Positions 50,198 through 57,826 of a DNA stretch of 57,826 nucleotides are shown piece by piece (position 1 is the first letter of the stretch; every line of letters begins with the position of its first letter). Made by a program: the position numbers and the translations under genes. This DNA comes from Shewanella sp. MBTL60-007. GTDB taxonomy: Bacteria > Pseudomonadota > Gammaproteobacteria > Enterobacterales > Shewanellaceae. The stretch is taken from NCBI RefSeq assembly GCF_019654915.1, contig NZ_BPET01000033.1, positions 1-57,826 of the forward strand, read 5' to 3'. The notes beneath the pieces were generated by a model that saw only the letters and a program-made list of their open reading frames with translations, did no database searches and was not told the origin of the DNA.

Positions 50198-51730
50198 TTA
50201 TTCAAGCAACGCCATAACAACTTTACCTATCTGATGTGCCAAGAACGGTGGCACAGCATTTCCAACCTGAACATATTGCTGAGTTCTTGTTCCTTCAAAT
50301 ATATAGTTATCCGGAAAAGTTTGTAGCCTTGCAGCTTCTCGTACAGTTAAGCTTCTACACTGCTGTGGGTCATAGTGAATAAAGTAGTGACCATCTTTAG
50401 AAATATGGCTAGTAACTGTAGTCGCACACTTGTTTGCCGCTTGAGTTCGGAATCGGTCTGCATGTGAGCCTGAATTCCAATTATCATGTTCAGGAGCAAG
50501 TTCTGTCGGGTAATCTCTCGCTTTAGGTGATGTACCGCTACTTAACTTAGTAAACGCAGCACTAAAAGCATAGCGAAGTAAATCTGATGTCATATGCCCG
50601 CGCGTCGCATGGTTTAACACACAACCTGGATGACTATCCAAATACCAGTCCTTTAGATGCGGAGGTATACTCTGGCCTAATTCTGCTAATAGAAAACTTT
50701 GACGCTCTAACCCTAACATTGGCTCAAGATTTAATTTATCGACAGCCTCACTATCGAATCGCATTTTCAAAATACGTTGTAACTTTTTTGCATTTATTTG
50801 TACTTGTTTTTCCCAATCTTCTTGAATATCTTTCTGCTTAGATAAACCACTTCTTAATGGAGGTAAATCAGACAATACTTGTTCAACAGTTACAGTTTGT
50901 TTCATTGGATAAATGGTATCTGGTACATGGGTTATATCTTGTCGAACTCCCAACAAAATTACACGATGCCGTGCTTGAGGGACACCGTAATTTTCAGAAC
51001 GAATAAGAAAGTCTGAAGAGTCTGGGTATTGAGGATCTTCAGGGTCATTTGCCTCTACAACAAGTGAAAAAACTCTATATTTAGCAACACCACTAACTTC
51101 TGTTACTAGGCTAGGATCTCTCAAATCTTCCAATATCTGAGGAAACATAACATTACCATTAATTTTGGCAGATAAAATACCACGTACATTTTCCATAACA
51201 AATACATCTGGTTGCGCTATAGATAATACTTTAAGGTATTCCTTGTATAGGAAATTTCTGTGGTCATCTTCAGCCTTATAGTTTTTAATTCCCGCATTAC
51301 GAGAACGTCCAGCTAAAGAATATGCTTGGCAAGGCGGTCCCCCAATGACAACTTTGGGACCTTGATGAGTTGTAATTAATTCACGAATGCGAGAATGAAT
51401 TAATTCGTTGTCTTCACCCAAAGCTCTAGGTTCTCCTAACGTTTCACAAATAGCTTCTTGAGCTTGCTGAGGATATAACTCGAAAATTTCATCCCGAGTT
51501 AACTTCCCACGAACATAATTGAAGTAGTCTTCTAATCCGCCATCTAATTCTTTAATTTTTCTGAAGAACGCTCGCGTTGTTAATGTTTTATGTGCCGAAG
51601 GCTCTTTCTCGACCGATACACCGATCTGAAACGGTTTGTTACCATTGCCATCAACTACAGAAGATACACCCTCTCCAAGCCCGCCGGGCCCCGCAAAAAG
51701 GTCGATTACAAGAACTTCACCAGTTTCCAT
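50198..51730 (-). CDS. C5-cytosine DNA methyltransferase of the defence island
   Basis: The 510-aa enzyme transfers a methyl group from SAM to C5 of cytosine in a specific DNA site. Motif I is DLFAGPGGLGEG (10-21), motif IV GGPPCQAYS with catalytic Cys134, motif VI ENVRG (180-184), motif VIII QARHR (252-256) and motif X VGNAVPP (489-495). The region 260-455 between VIII and IX should be the target-recognition part; it is long, so no recognition site can be read. It has its own promoter and lies 424 bp downstream of the AIPR gene on the same strand. It would protect host DNA from the adjacent nuclease module. Confidence 0.93.
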   Translation of the reverse strand: METGEVLVIDLFAGPGGLGEGVSSVVDGNGNKPFQIGVSVEKEPSAHKTLTTRAFFRKIKELDGGLEDYFNYVRGKLTRDEIFELYPQQAQEAICETLGEPRALGEDNELIHSRIRELITTHQGPKVVIGGPPCQAYSLAGRSRNAGIKNYKAEDDHRNFLYKEYLKVLSIAQPDVFVMENVRGILSAKINGNVMFPQILEDLRDPSLVTEVSGVAKYRVFSLVVEANDPEDPQYPDSSDFLIRSENYGVPQARHRVILLGVRQDITHVPDTIYPMKQTVTVEQVLSDLPPLRSGLSKQKDIQEDWEKQVQINAKKLQRILKMRFDSEAVDKLNLEPMLGLERQSFLLAELGQSIPPHLKDWYLDSHPGCVLNHATRGHMTSDLLRYAFSAAFTKLSSGTSPKARDYPTELAPEHDNWNSGSHADRFRTQAANKCATTVTSHISKDGHYFIHYDPQQCRSLTVREAARLQTFPDNYIFEGTRTQQYVQVGNAVPPFLAHQIGKVVMALLE

Positions 51731-51763
51731 TTAACTACTTACTATCAATAAAATTTCCAGGCA

Positions 51764-51791
51764 ATCATACCAGGTTGAGACTGTCGAGCAA
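51764..51791 (-). promoter_or_regulatory. Predicted methyltransferase promoter
   Basis: On the minus strand -35 TTGCTC (51786-51791), a 16-bp spacer and an extended -10 TGGTATGAT (-10 hexamer 51764-51769) lie about 34 bp before the ATG. This suggests the methyltransferase is made independently of the nuclease genes. Confidence 0.65.
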
Positions 51792-52154
51792 TGGGTTTCT
51801 TTACTTTTAGGTATAGTAGAACTAATAAGTCATGTTTATGGTGGCCTACCATGCATATCAATCCTTTAAGCCTAAATAATAAGCCTAGAAGTCGACATCT
51901 CCAAAAAATGAGTCCACCCTAGCATTACATTGTTCTATCTGGCAGCGATATGAGGGCACTATTTAATTGTTAATACAACCAATTAGCTGTATTTGAACCA
52001 TATCGTATTGAGCCACGAGATGGTCCGTAATATTTAGCCAATTCAAAAAGCTTAATGTTCTATTTGGGTCCTTCATCTTTTAATTAGTCAATTTATTACG
52101 TTACATGCCCTAACAGAGCCTCTGACGCACAAGTTGAGACTTTGAATATTTGTG
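51792..52154. other. Non-coding gap between the methyltransferase and AIPR genes
   Basis: No gene with a ribosome site is seen. On the minus strand a 29-codon open stretch without a start (52056-51970) reads IKLFELAKYYGPSRGSI and ends RYGSNTANWLY, which looks protein-like and may be a gene remnant. A second frame from ATG 52076 to TAA 51963 has 37 codons and no ribosome site. No terminator was found after the AIPR gene. Confidence 0.45.
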
Positions 52155-54257
52155 TTAAATAAAATCAAAGCCTTCGCTGTATGCTTTTTGCCTTATTCTT
52201 AGCGCCTCCGTGCTTTGCTTATCCGAAGGCAACCCCCCTCCAATATACATCTTATAGCACTTTTCCGGCAGCGATATATTCTTGTGATAAGTGGGGTAAC
52301 CCTTAGATTTATAAAAAACTACGATAGCATTCCATTCTTCAGGCTTGACATCCATTATGCCTGTTTGAGCTTCAATTTGAGATCCTGCTTCATTTATATC
52401 CTTGTTATTTTCTTTCTTTTCTTTGATCTCGCTACTATTGAGAACGTCAGAAATATCAAGATAGTCCAAATCAAAACTCAAAGCTTTAAAAGCTTCCCAG
52501 CCTTTTGGTGATTTACAAAACTCAGAGGGGTTACCTTGCCCACCTCTGAATGATGGGTCTAATATTTTTTCTCTTACAAATTCACCCAAAACTTCAATTT
52601 GCTTTGATAAAGTTAGTGAAATACCTTGATTTTGGAAAATCCTAGAAAGATTAATATCTTTCTTTTGTTGGATTAGTAAGTGCCTCAAGAACGCCAAAGT
52701 ATAAGTTACTGTTTCTGCTTTAAAACCACTCTCACTCTTGTACCAATTTGATTTGAAAATACTTGAATCAGCACTTTTAAACAAAATTGCTTTTGCTATC
52801 AGCTCTCTATAAAAAGCATGCTTAAACTGTGTTTCATCCTTATCATACTCATCAGAGATAACTTCGCCGAGTAACTTCAAGTTAGCTTGCGCGCCCTTTT
52901 TAACTTCATGAGGTTTCATTCGCCAAGTATTCTCGAACTTAGCCATATCTGTTTTTGAAAACTTTTGACTCGTTGGAAACTCAAGCATGAAACGGTCTTT
53001 TTGAGCTTTAGTTAGAGCTCGAATTCTAGTCGTATACTGCCCCCTAGCACGCTCATAAAACCATTTAGTAGAAAGCCCTGTTTCACCAGCTGGCATAGGA
53101 ATAGAAAGTGCAAGTTTTTCTATATTTCTATGGAATGGGTGATTTGAAACTAAGTCAGACTTTTGAATAGAGTTTTGAGTATTCGCATACTGACTTATCC
53201 GTGATTTTAAGTTTTCAATTTTTTCTTCATCACGAATGACTGTGAGCTTCATTTGAACAAAAACCTTATCGAGGTCTATGTCCTTATACAGCTTATCACC
53301 AATCCCTCCTTTTTCTCTTGGAGCAAAATAAATCGAAGCGGTTGTCTGCCCTCCATTCACTATTTGAAGATTGTCGAGCTTAGAAATAACCTGAACACCA
53401 CCAACATTAGTAAATTCAACATGAGTTGCTGTACAAGTTAAACCATTGTTATAAGCAAAGAAGTTTTCAGGCTCTGTCAGCAATGCTTTTCTAATACCGT
53501 TGTTTACAGAAGATCTAAAATCTAAGAATGTTCGGACATTCGCCTCAAGCAAACGCTGTCCAAATTCATCATATATTTCACTTAGAACTTTTCCTGGCAT
53601 TACACACAAATAAGTAAGAGTATTCTCGTCTTCAGTATTTGCCGGCAAATTATTAAGCCCATTACAAATATTTAGAAAATCTATCGAGTAGGGTTCGTTT
53701 TCTGTACCTGATTCAGACAAGGTCTTTAGCCTATCTAAATCCCAAATTTCTATTGACGTAGGCTTTTCTCTTATTGGCTCAATAGCAACTTTTTTAACAC
53801 GATCACTCAGCTTTCTGGTACTAAGAACAACTACCCTAAACTTCAATGCATTTGGCAAATAAGAACTCATAGAGCTTGCGATCACTCTATCTGTTGACTC
53901 CTCAAGTGAATCTAAAAAGTTCTCATCATCAATTTTTTCGAGAAATCTAGATACATTCTTTCCCAACTTAACCAAGTCCGTTTTGGTAATAATTTGAATA
54001 TCTTCATTATCCTCATAATCTGTAATGATCCCACTAAGTGTCCTTTCTAATGGGTTCCAGCTATACCCATCTATCTTCATATATTTATTTGAGTTTCGGT
54101 ATGGGTGGTACTCAATGTTATCCAAAATCCCTGCCTCTGAAATAGACTCAGAGATCAGCTCAAAGAATTTTTCCTCTTCAAAACAAAGATCCTTTTCCGC
54201 TGACAGCTTCACTCCATTTATAAGCTCGCTTTTAAACTGTAGTAGCGGTTCCATCAT
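52155..54257 (-). CDS. AIPR-family defence protein
   Basis: The 700-aa protein contains the AIPR (abortive infection phage resistance) domain, with the pattern NNGIRKALLTEPENFFAYNNGLT near 255-278, LQIVNGGQTTASIYF near 300 and RISQYANTQNSIQKSDL near 350. The family is found in phage-defence loci beside Z1 and DUF4420 proteins; its biochemical activity is not established. I chose ATG 54257 with AAGGGAG seven bases upstream; the frame also opens at a TTG one codon earlier. It overlaps the DUF4420 gene by 26 bp, so it is probably translationally coupled. The base composition is A+T-rich compared with core genes. Confidence 0.88.
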   Translation of the reverse strand: MMEPLLQFKSELINGVKLSAEKDLCFEEEKFFELISESISEAGILDNIEYHPYRNSNKYMKIDGYSWNPLERTLSGIITDYEDNEDIQIITKTDLVKLGKNVSRFLEKIDDENFLDSLEESTDRVIASSMSSYLPNALKFRVVVLSTRKLSDRVKKVAIEPIREKPTSIEIWDLDRLKTLSESGTENEPYSIDFLNICNGLNNLPANTEDENTLTYLCVMPGKVLSEIYDEFGQRLLEANVRTFLDFRSSVNNGIRKALLTEPENFFAYNNGLTCTATHVEFTNVGGVQVISKLDNLQIVNGGQTTASIYFAPREKGGIGDKLYKDIDLDKVFVQMKLTVIRDEEKIENLKSRISQYANTQNSIQKSDLVSNHPFHRNIEKLALSIPMPAGETGLSTKWFYERARGQYTTRIRALTKAQKDRFMLEFPTSQKFSKTDMAKFENTWRMKPHEVKKGAQANLKLLGEVISDEYDKDETQFKHAFYRELIAKAILFKSADSSIFKSNWYKSESGFKAETVTYTLAFLRHLLIQQKKDINLSRIFQNQGISLTLSKQIEVLGEFVREKILDPSFRGGQGNPSEFCKSPKGWEAFKALSFDLDYLDISDVLNSSEIKEKKENNKDINEAGSQIEAQTGIMDVKPEEWNAIVVFYKSKGYPTYHKNISLPEKCYKMYIGGGLPSDKQSTEALRIRQKAYSEGFDFI

Positions 54258-55224
54258 CAACTATCTCCCTTAATGTTTTTGAAGTTTTATATTTCTCAAG
54301 CGAGTTTCCATCAATTGTGTATTTCACTTTCAATATTTTTTCATGAGGTATATTTTCCGGCACAATCCTCGGAAAACCATCAGACACCTCATAAGCTGTC
54401 ACGCTGATATCAACAAACTTTCTGACCAACTCAGTATCATTTGCTTTACCATATTTTTCAGATATTTTGTGCAAAAACTCAGCTTTTAGGGCATCGTCCC
54501 CCTCAATCGAAGAAATACATCTATCGACTAAATCAGCTACTGTCAGCCCTGATAACTCTATACTTTCATTTATCCTTAGAGCAACTAGATAAAGAGAACT
54601 CGTAACCTTTTGAAGTTGCTCCATTGAAGATATCTTGAGGTCATTATTATCCCCCACAATACTTGTTTTGATCTCGAAGGCAGAGTCGTCGAATGTGAAG
54701 TCCTGCTTTTTGTTTTCAGGCCCAACCCAAGCTTTAAGTGCATCTTCAAAACCGAAACCTTCAACGAAATGACTATGGAATATGAATAGCTCTCCCCAAA
54801 AACCAACCAGCTCCCGAAAACCTAATCCAGATCTAGACGGCTTTAAGAACTCACTCCATGAATAAATTCTCGATATAACACTACGAAATAGGTTTAATCC
54901 ACTATATTCTGACGAATATGCAGCGATATCCTTAGCAATAGTGCGGAACTTATCAAACATCTCTGCATCCGTGAGAGTACATACAAGCCGCGTTTTATCT
55001 GAAATTTGATCTAATTGAATACTTAGACAATCTAATCTATTAACAATATCAAAATTGAAGCTTCCATTTTCTTCTACAAAGAATAAGAAATTTCCTTCTG
55101 CATTAACAGAAACCCAAAACCTAGAATCCTCTTTATACAACCGTCTAGCTGATGACGGGTATGAACCTACATCAATCCCTTCCCAAGGATTATCTTTGAA
55201 AAACTCTTGATATCTATTCGTCAT
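54232..55224 (-). CDS. DUF4420 PD-(D/E)XK nuclease-like protein
   Basis: The 330-aa protein has a central PD-(D/E)XK core: Glu145 in FWGELFIF, Asp175 in KKQDFTF, and Glu184-x-Lys186 in AFEIKTS, in the right order and spacing for a metal-dependent nuclease. The family (DUF4420) occurs with Z1 helicases, AIPR proteins and MutL-like ATPases in defence loci. It is likely the DNA-cutting subunit. It overlaps the Z1 gene by 11 bp and the AIPR gene by 26 bp, so the three are probably made together in fixed ratio. Confidence 0.85.
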   Translation of the reverse strand: MTNRYQEFFKDNPWEGIDVGSYPSSARRLYKEDSRFWVSVNAEGNFLFFVEENGSFNFDIVNRLDCLSIQLDQISDKTRLVCTLTDAEMFDKFRTIAKDIAAYSSEYSGLNLFRSVISRIYSWSEFLKPSRSGLGFRELVGFWGELFIFHSHFVEGFGFEDALKAWVGPENKKQDFTFDDSAFEIKTSIVGDNNDLKISSMEQLQKVTSSLYLVALRINESIELSGLTVADLVDRCISSIEGDDALKAEFLHKISEKYGKANDTELVRKFVDISVTAYEVSDGFPRIVPENIPHEKILKVKYTIDGNSLEKYKTSKTLREIVDDGTATTV

Positions 55225-57826
55225 CTTCTTCGAACTCCATGACCAGCTCTTTATTTAAAGCCTTCCATACCTGGTTCACCACATAAGAAACTTTTGTATC
55301 TCTAGATATTCGATCAATTTCCCTCTTCGATTTACCTTTTAGATTTTCAAGCACCGGAAAGGAAATGGAGTAACTTATAGTTGGATCTTTATGGGGAACG
55401 CCCAAAATAACATCGTCATCTTTTTTGGCATTTTTTGGTAACGTCCCTACTGCTAAAGTGTAAATAATCAGTCCTGGCTGATTACGCTCTGGATTCCTAA
55501 TGTAATAAAATGAGTCCGACTCTTTCGTTGCATTATCAGGATCATATAAGAAATATTTTTCGTCATGCTTGTCGCCGATCTCCTGCCTCTCCCAGCAAAC
55601 AGTATTACCGCTAGTAGATTTCAATAGCTTTCTTTTTGAGGGTTTTATTTCCGGCAGTCTTGGATCTAAAGAAATTACACTTGGCAATTCAGGATCGCCT
55701 TCTTGGATGGGTTTCTGCGACCACCACGTTTGTATTTCTTTATTAATATTCTTAATGCATACGGTGAATTTAGGGAGGTCTTGTTTTTCCAATTTTGAAA
55801 TATATTGTAGTAATAAATCATCGGATACCTCACCTTCTACGTACTTTGTATTAGAAATAAACTCTCTAATGAGTCCGTGTTCAACATCGTAGAATACTGT
55901 TGAACCGTCTTCGGAATTATATCGATTTAGACCTTTCTCAATTAACTGCCTTATTAAGTTTTGTGTAATATCCATGTTTTTCAAATTATTCTCATCTGAA
56001 ACATAGAATTCATACTTCCTCAGTCTCCGCCCTGCTAAATCTAAAGATCGCGTATGGCTATGAGCGGCATTCATTTTTTGTTTTGCTGTAATTAACAACG
56101 CACCAGGGTGCTCTCTTACCTTCAACCCAAACTCACCTGGAGTTTTCTTTTGCTCTGACATTCTTTCAAGTTCAAGGTAAAGTTCGTCAATTGCGCCAGA
56201 GATAAACTCATACCACTCATAAGACTCTTCAGTAATGAACAACTTACATAAATCTTTGTATCCAGGTCTATATCCAAACCAACGGCACATTTGCATTAAC
56301 GTATCATAGGCTTTTGAGTTTCTAGTGAAATATGAAACCGTAAGACCTTCTAGGGTTAACCCCCTAGAAAGCTTATGCCCTCCAATCACAATGGCCGACA
56401 AGCCATTCGCTTTGTATGCTGCATAATCTAAGCTTTCGGTGGATTTGCCGTGGACTGCAAATACCTTAGTCTTTCCGATTGCCCTTTTAAAATGCGGGTA
56501 AACATCCTCAAAAGTTTCATTAATTTCGAAGAACTTGTTAAAACTGTGTTTAATTTCTGAAATGGATTTACTCTTTCTTAGAGCTGTCTCCAGAGGATAT
56601 CCAAGTGCATAATCGGCTGCGTTACGTATTTCATCCATATACTCATCAACTATTTCGGCAATTTTATCTTGCAGTACGGTTAAGTGAGTCATGTTTATCA
56701 GCATTGTATTATGAGCTTTTGGCGCTCCTCTAAGAGACCTTACAGCCACCGAGATTAAGTAACACCTAACTGATTCTTTTAACGATTCAGGCAAAATACC
56801 CACTGGTGTATCTTTCTTACTTTTTACTGGTAGGAGCTTTTCATTATCGTCAACTATGACTACCGGATCTCCTTTTGTGTCGTTATTAGACTGGAAAAAG
56901 TGCTTTTGTCCCACATAGCTATCAGGAGTGGGGATTCTGATCATAAAATCAGCTGGAAAGAGATCGTCACCGATATTTATATGTTCTTCGTCTGGGTCAA
57001 TAAATATATTTGCAAATGGAGTTGCGGTATAACCAATATATGTTGACCGATTAAAGAGAGATAAAATCTTCCTTATATTGTTATTGATAGCAGTAATATC
57101 ACCTTTTTCATGCTTGGTATTTATTGACGCATAGTCAGCTTCATCATCAATAAACAATAGTTGAGTGTTTAATTTTTGCCCTACCGCTACATCTAGACCA
57201 TGCTTTTCTGCGATCCATTCATACAAGTTGTTTAGTACCGAAGCCCACTTTTTAATAACAAAAACTATGGGACCTCCAACTGTGGAAAAATGAATACCAA
57301 AACTATTGGCTACAGATTTTTTGAAGTCGCCTTCTGTCGTTGTTAAGAATGAAGCTCTGAGATTCTCATCTCTATATTTTCCAACACCAATAGGAAGGCC
57401 ACTTTCGTAACGCTTTTTAGATTCTTTACCGATTACCCCCTCATCTAACCGCTCTTGTGTCTGCGTTCTGAGCTCGTTGAGGTGGCCGCCTAATACGACA
57501 ATAACTTTGTATCCAGAGTCTATAGCTTTGTTAATTAAACCTAGATAGTTTTGTGTCTTACCAGACTGCACATTACCCATTACTAGTCCTCGGCGATTCC
57601 ACTTTCCCTCTTTATGTGGATCTCCTGAGCAATCTAGTATTTCATCAATAGTTCTTTCAGTTTCCTTGATAACATCTAAAGAACGCCCCTGATCAATTAG
57701 GTACTCTTTATAGGCCTTCCAGTAGTCCCAATCTAATTCACCGCGCTTATGATCCAGCCATCTTTCAACTGTAGGGCTTGCTAAAATAATCGGCCGTTCG
57801 TCAATCTCTACATTTATATTGGTCTC
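55214..57826 (-). CDS. Z1-domain SF2 helicase/ATPase (5' end beyond the window)
   Basis: The visible 870 codons stay open to the right window edge, so the gene starts outside. A Met codon at 57580 looks like a start but is internal: it is preceded by KWNRRGLV and followed directly by the Walker A loop GNVQSGKT, so the beta strand leading to the P-loop comes before it. Walker B is LLFIDDEAD (about 60 codons before 56960), motif III YTATPF, and motifs V-VI read HKLSRGLTLEG and QMCRWFGYR with an arginine finger. The C-terminal part holds the Z1 domain. It is expected to be the ATP-driven DNA translocase of the locus, and heads the Z1-DUF4420-AIPR overlap chain. Confidence 0.88.
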   Translation of the reverse strand, partial: ETNINVEIDERPIILASPTVERWLDHKRGELDWDYWKAYKEYLIDQGRSLDVIKETERTIDEILDCSGDPHKEGKWNRRGLVMGNVQSGKTQNYLGLINKAIDSGYKVIVVLGGHLNELRTQTQERLDEGVIGKESKKRYESGLPIGVGKYRDENLRASFLTTTEGDFKKSVANSFGIHFSTVGGPIVFVIKKWASVLNNLYEWIAEKHGLDVAVGQKLNTQLLFIDDEADYASINTKHEKGDITAINNNIRKILSLFNRSTYIGYTATPFANIFIDPDEEHINIGDDLFPADFMIRIPTPDSYVGQKHFFQSNNDTKGDPVVIVDDNEKLLPVKSKKDTPVGILPESLKESVRCYLISVAVRSLRGAPKAHNTMLINMTHLTVLQDKIAEIVDEYMDEIRNAADYALGYPLETALRKSKSISEIKHSFNKFFEINETFEDVYPHFKRAIGKTKVFAVHGKSTESLDYAAYKANGLSAIVIGGHKLSRGLTLEGLTVSYFTRNSKAYDTLMQMCRWFGYRPGYKDLCKLFITEESYEWYEFISGAIDELYLELERMSEQKKTPGEFGLKVREHPGALLITAKQKMNAAHSHTRSLDLAGRRLRKYEFYVSDENNLKNMDITQNLIRQLIEKGLNRYNSEDGSTVFYDVEHGLIREFISNTKYVEGEVSDDLLLQYISKLEKQDLPKFTVCIKNINKEIQTWWSQKPIQEGDPELPSVISLDPRLPEIKPSKRKLLKSTSGNTVCWERQEIGDKHDEKYFLYDPDNATKESDSFYYIRNPERNQPGLIIYTLAVGTLPKNAKKDDDVILGVPHKDPTISYSISFPVLENLKGKSKREIDRISRDTKVSYVVNQVWKALNKELVMEFEEDDE

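Noticed and set aside
51577..51810. 77-codon plus-strand frame over the methyltransferase start
   Set aside because: It overlaps motif I of the methyltransferase and its promoter and shows no protein-like features.
50198..57826. BREX, DISARM or Dnd system
   Set aside because: None of the marker genes (PglZ, BrxC, DrmAB, DndCDE) is present, while Z1, DUF4420 and AIPR define another type.

Overview
The window reads as a chromosomal segment of a gammaproteobacterium, most likely a marine Shewanella. Reasons: the 16S rRNA 5' end at the left edge, the uninterrupted mraZ-to-lpxC division and cell-wall cluster next to secA and a dciA-type gene, the neighbouring leuABCD, recQ, argA, rpmBG, radC, coaBC-dut-slmA and rph-pyrE blocks, and protein sequences very close to those I know from Shewanella. 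Genus is inferred from sequence recall, not from a search.

Layout. 1-900: the start of an rRNA operon transcribed leftward, with two strong promoters and a boxA. 917-5080: secA, an M23 peptidase and dciA. 5088-22188: a leftward cluster, in transcription order mraZ, rsmH, ftsL, ftsI, murE, murF, mraY, murD, ftsW, murG, murC, ftsQ, ftsA, ftsZ, lpxC, headed by a promoter with an MraZ operator and carrying an internal promoter before ftsQ. It makes lipid-linked peptidoglycan precursor, the septal synthase FtsW-FtsI and the Z-ring, then commits lipid A synthesis. 22599-26623: a small Arg-rich protein, glpK, an NTF2-like exported protein and fadL. 27124-32174: the leuABCD operon with a leader peptide and attenuator missed by ordinary ORF calling. 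32416-39685: a TPR protein with a degenerate GGDEF-like tail, recQ, yigI, rarD, a PH-domain membrane protein and argA behind three ArgR boxes. 39993-49625: rpmB-rpmG, radC, coaBC-dut, slmA, an S9 peptidase, folE, pyrE-rph and yicC, with a hairpin-rich spacer between folE and pyrE.

49707-57826 is an accessory defence island, visibly more A+T-rich than the core. It holds, leftward, a Z1-domain SF2 helicase (cut by the right window edge), a DUF4420 PD-(D/E)XK nuclease and an AIPR protein in overlapping frames, then after a 424-bp gap a C5-cytosine DNA methyltransferase with its own promoter. This is the composition of the Mza/MORC-associated type (MutL, Z1, DUF4420, AIPR, with a cytosine methyltransferase). 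The MutL-like ATPase is not in view and would be expected beyond the right edge. A 34-codon fragment at 49822-49926 may be the stub of an earlier defence helicase.

Several start codons were moved from the longest reading frame to better supported sites (secA, ftsW, dciA, leuB, argA, coaBC, folE, yicC, yigI, the S9 peptidase and AIPR).
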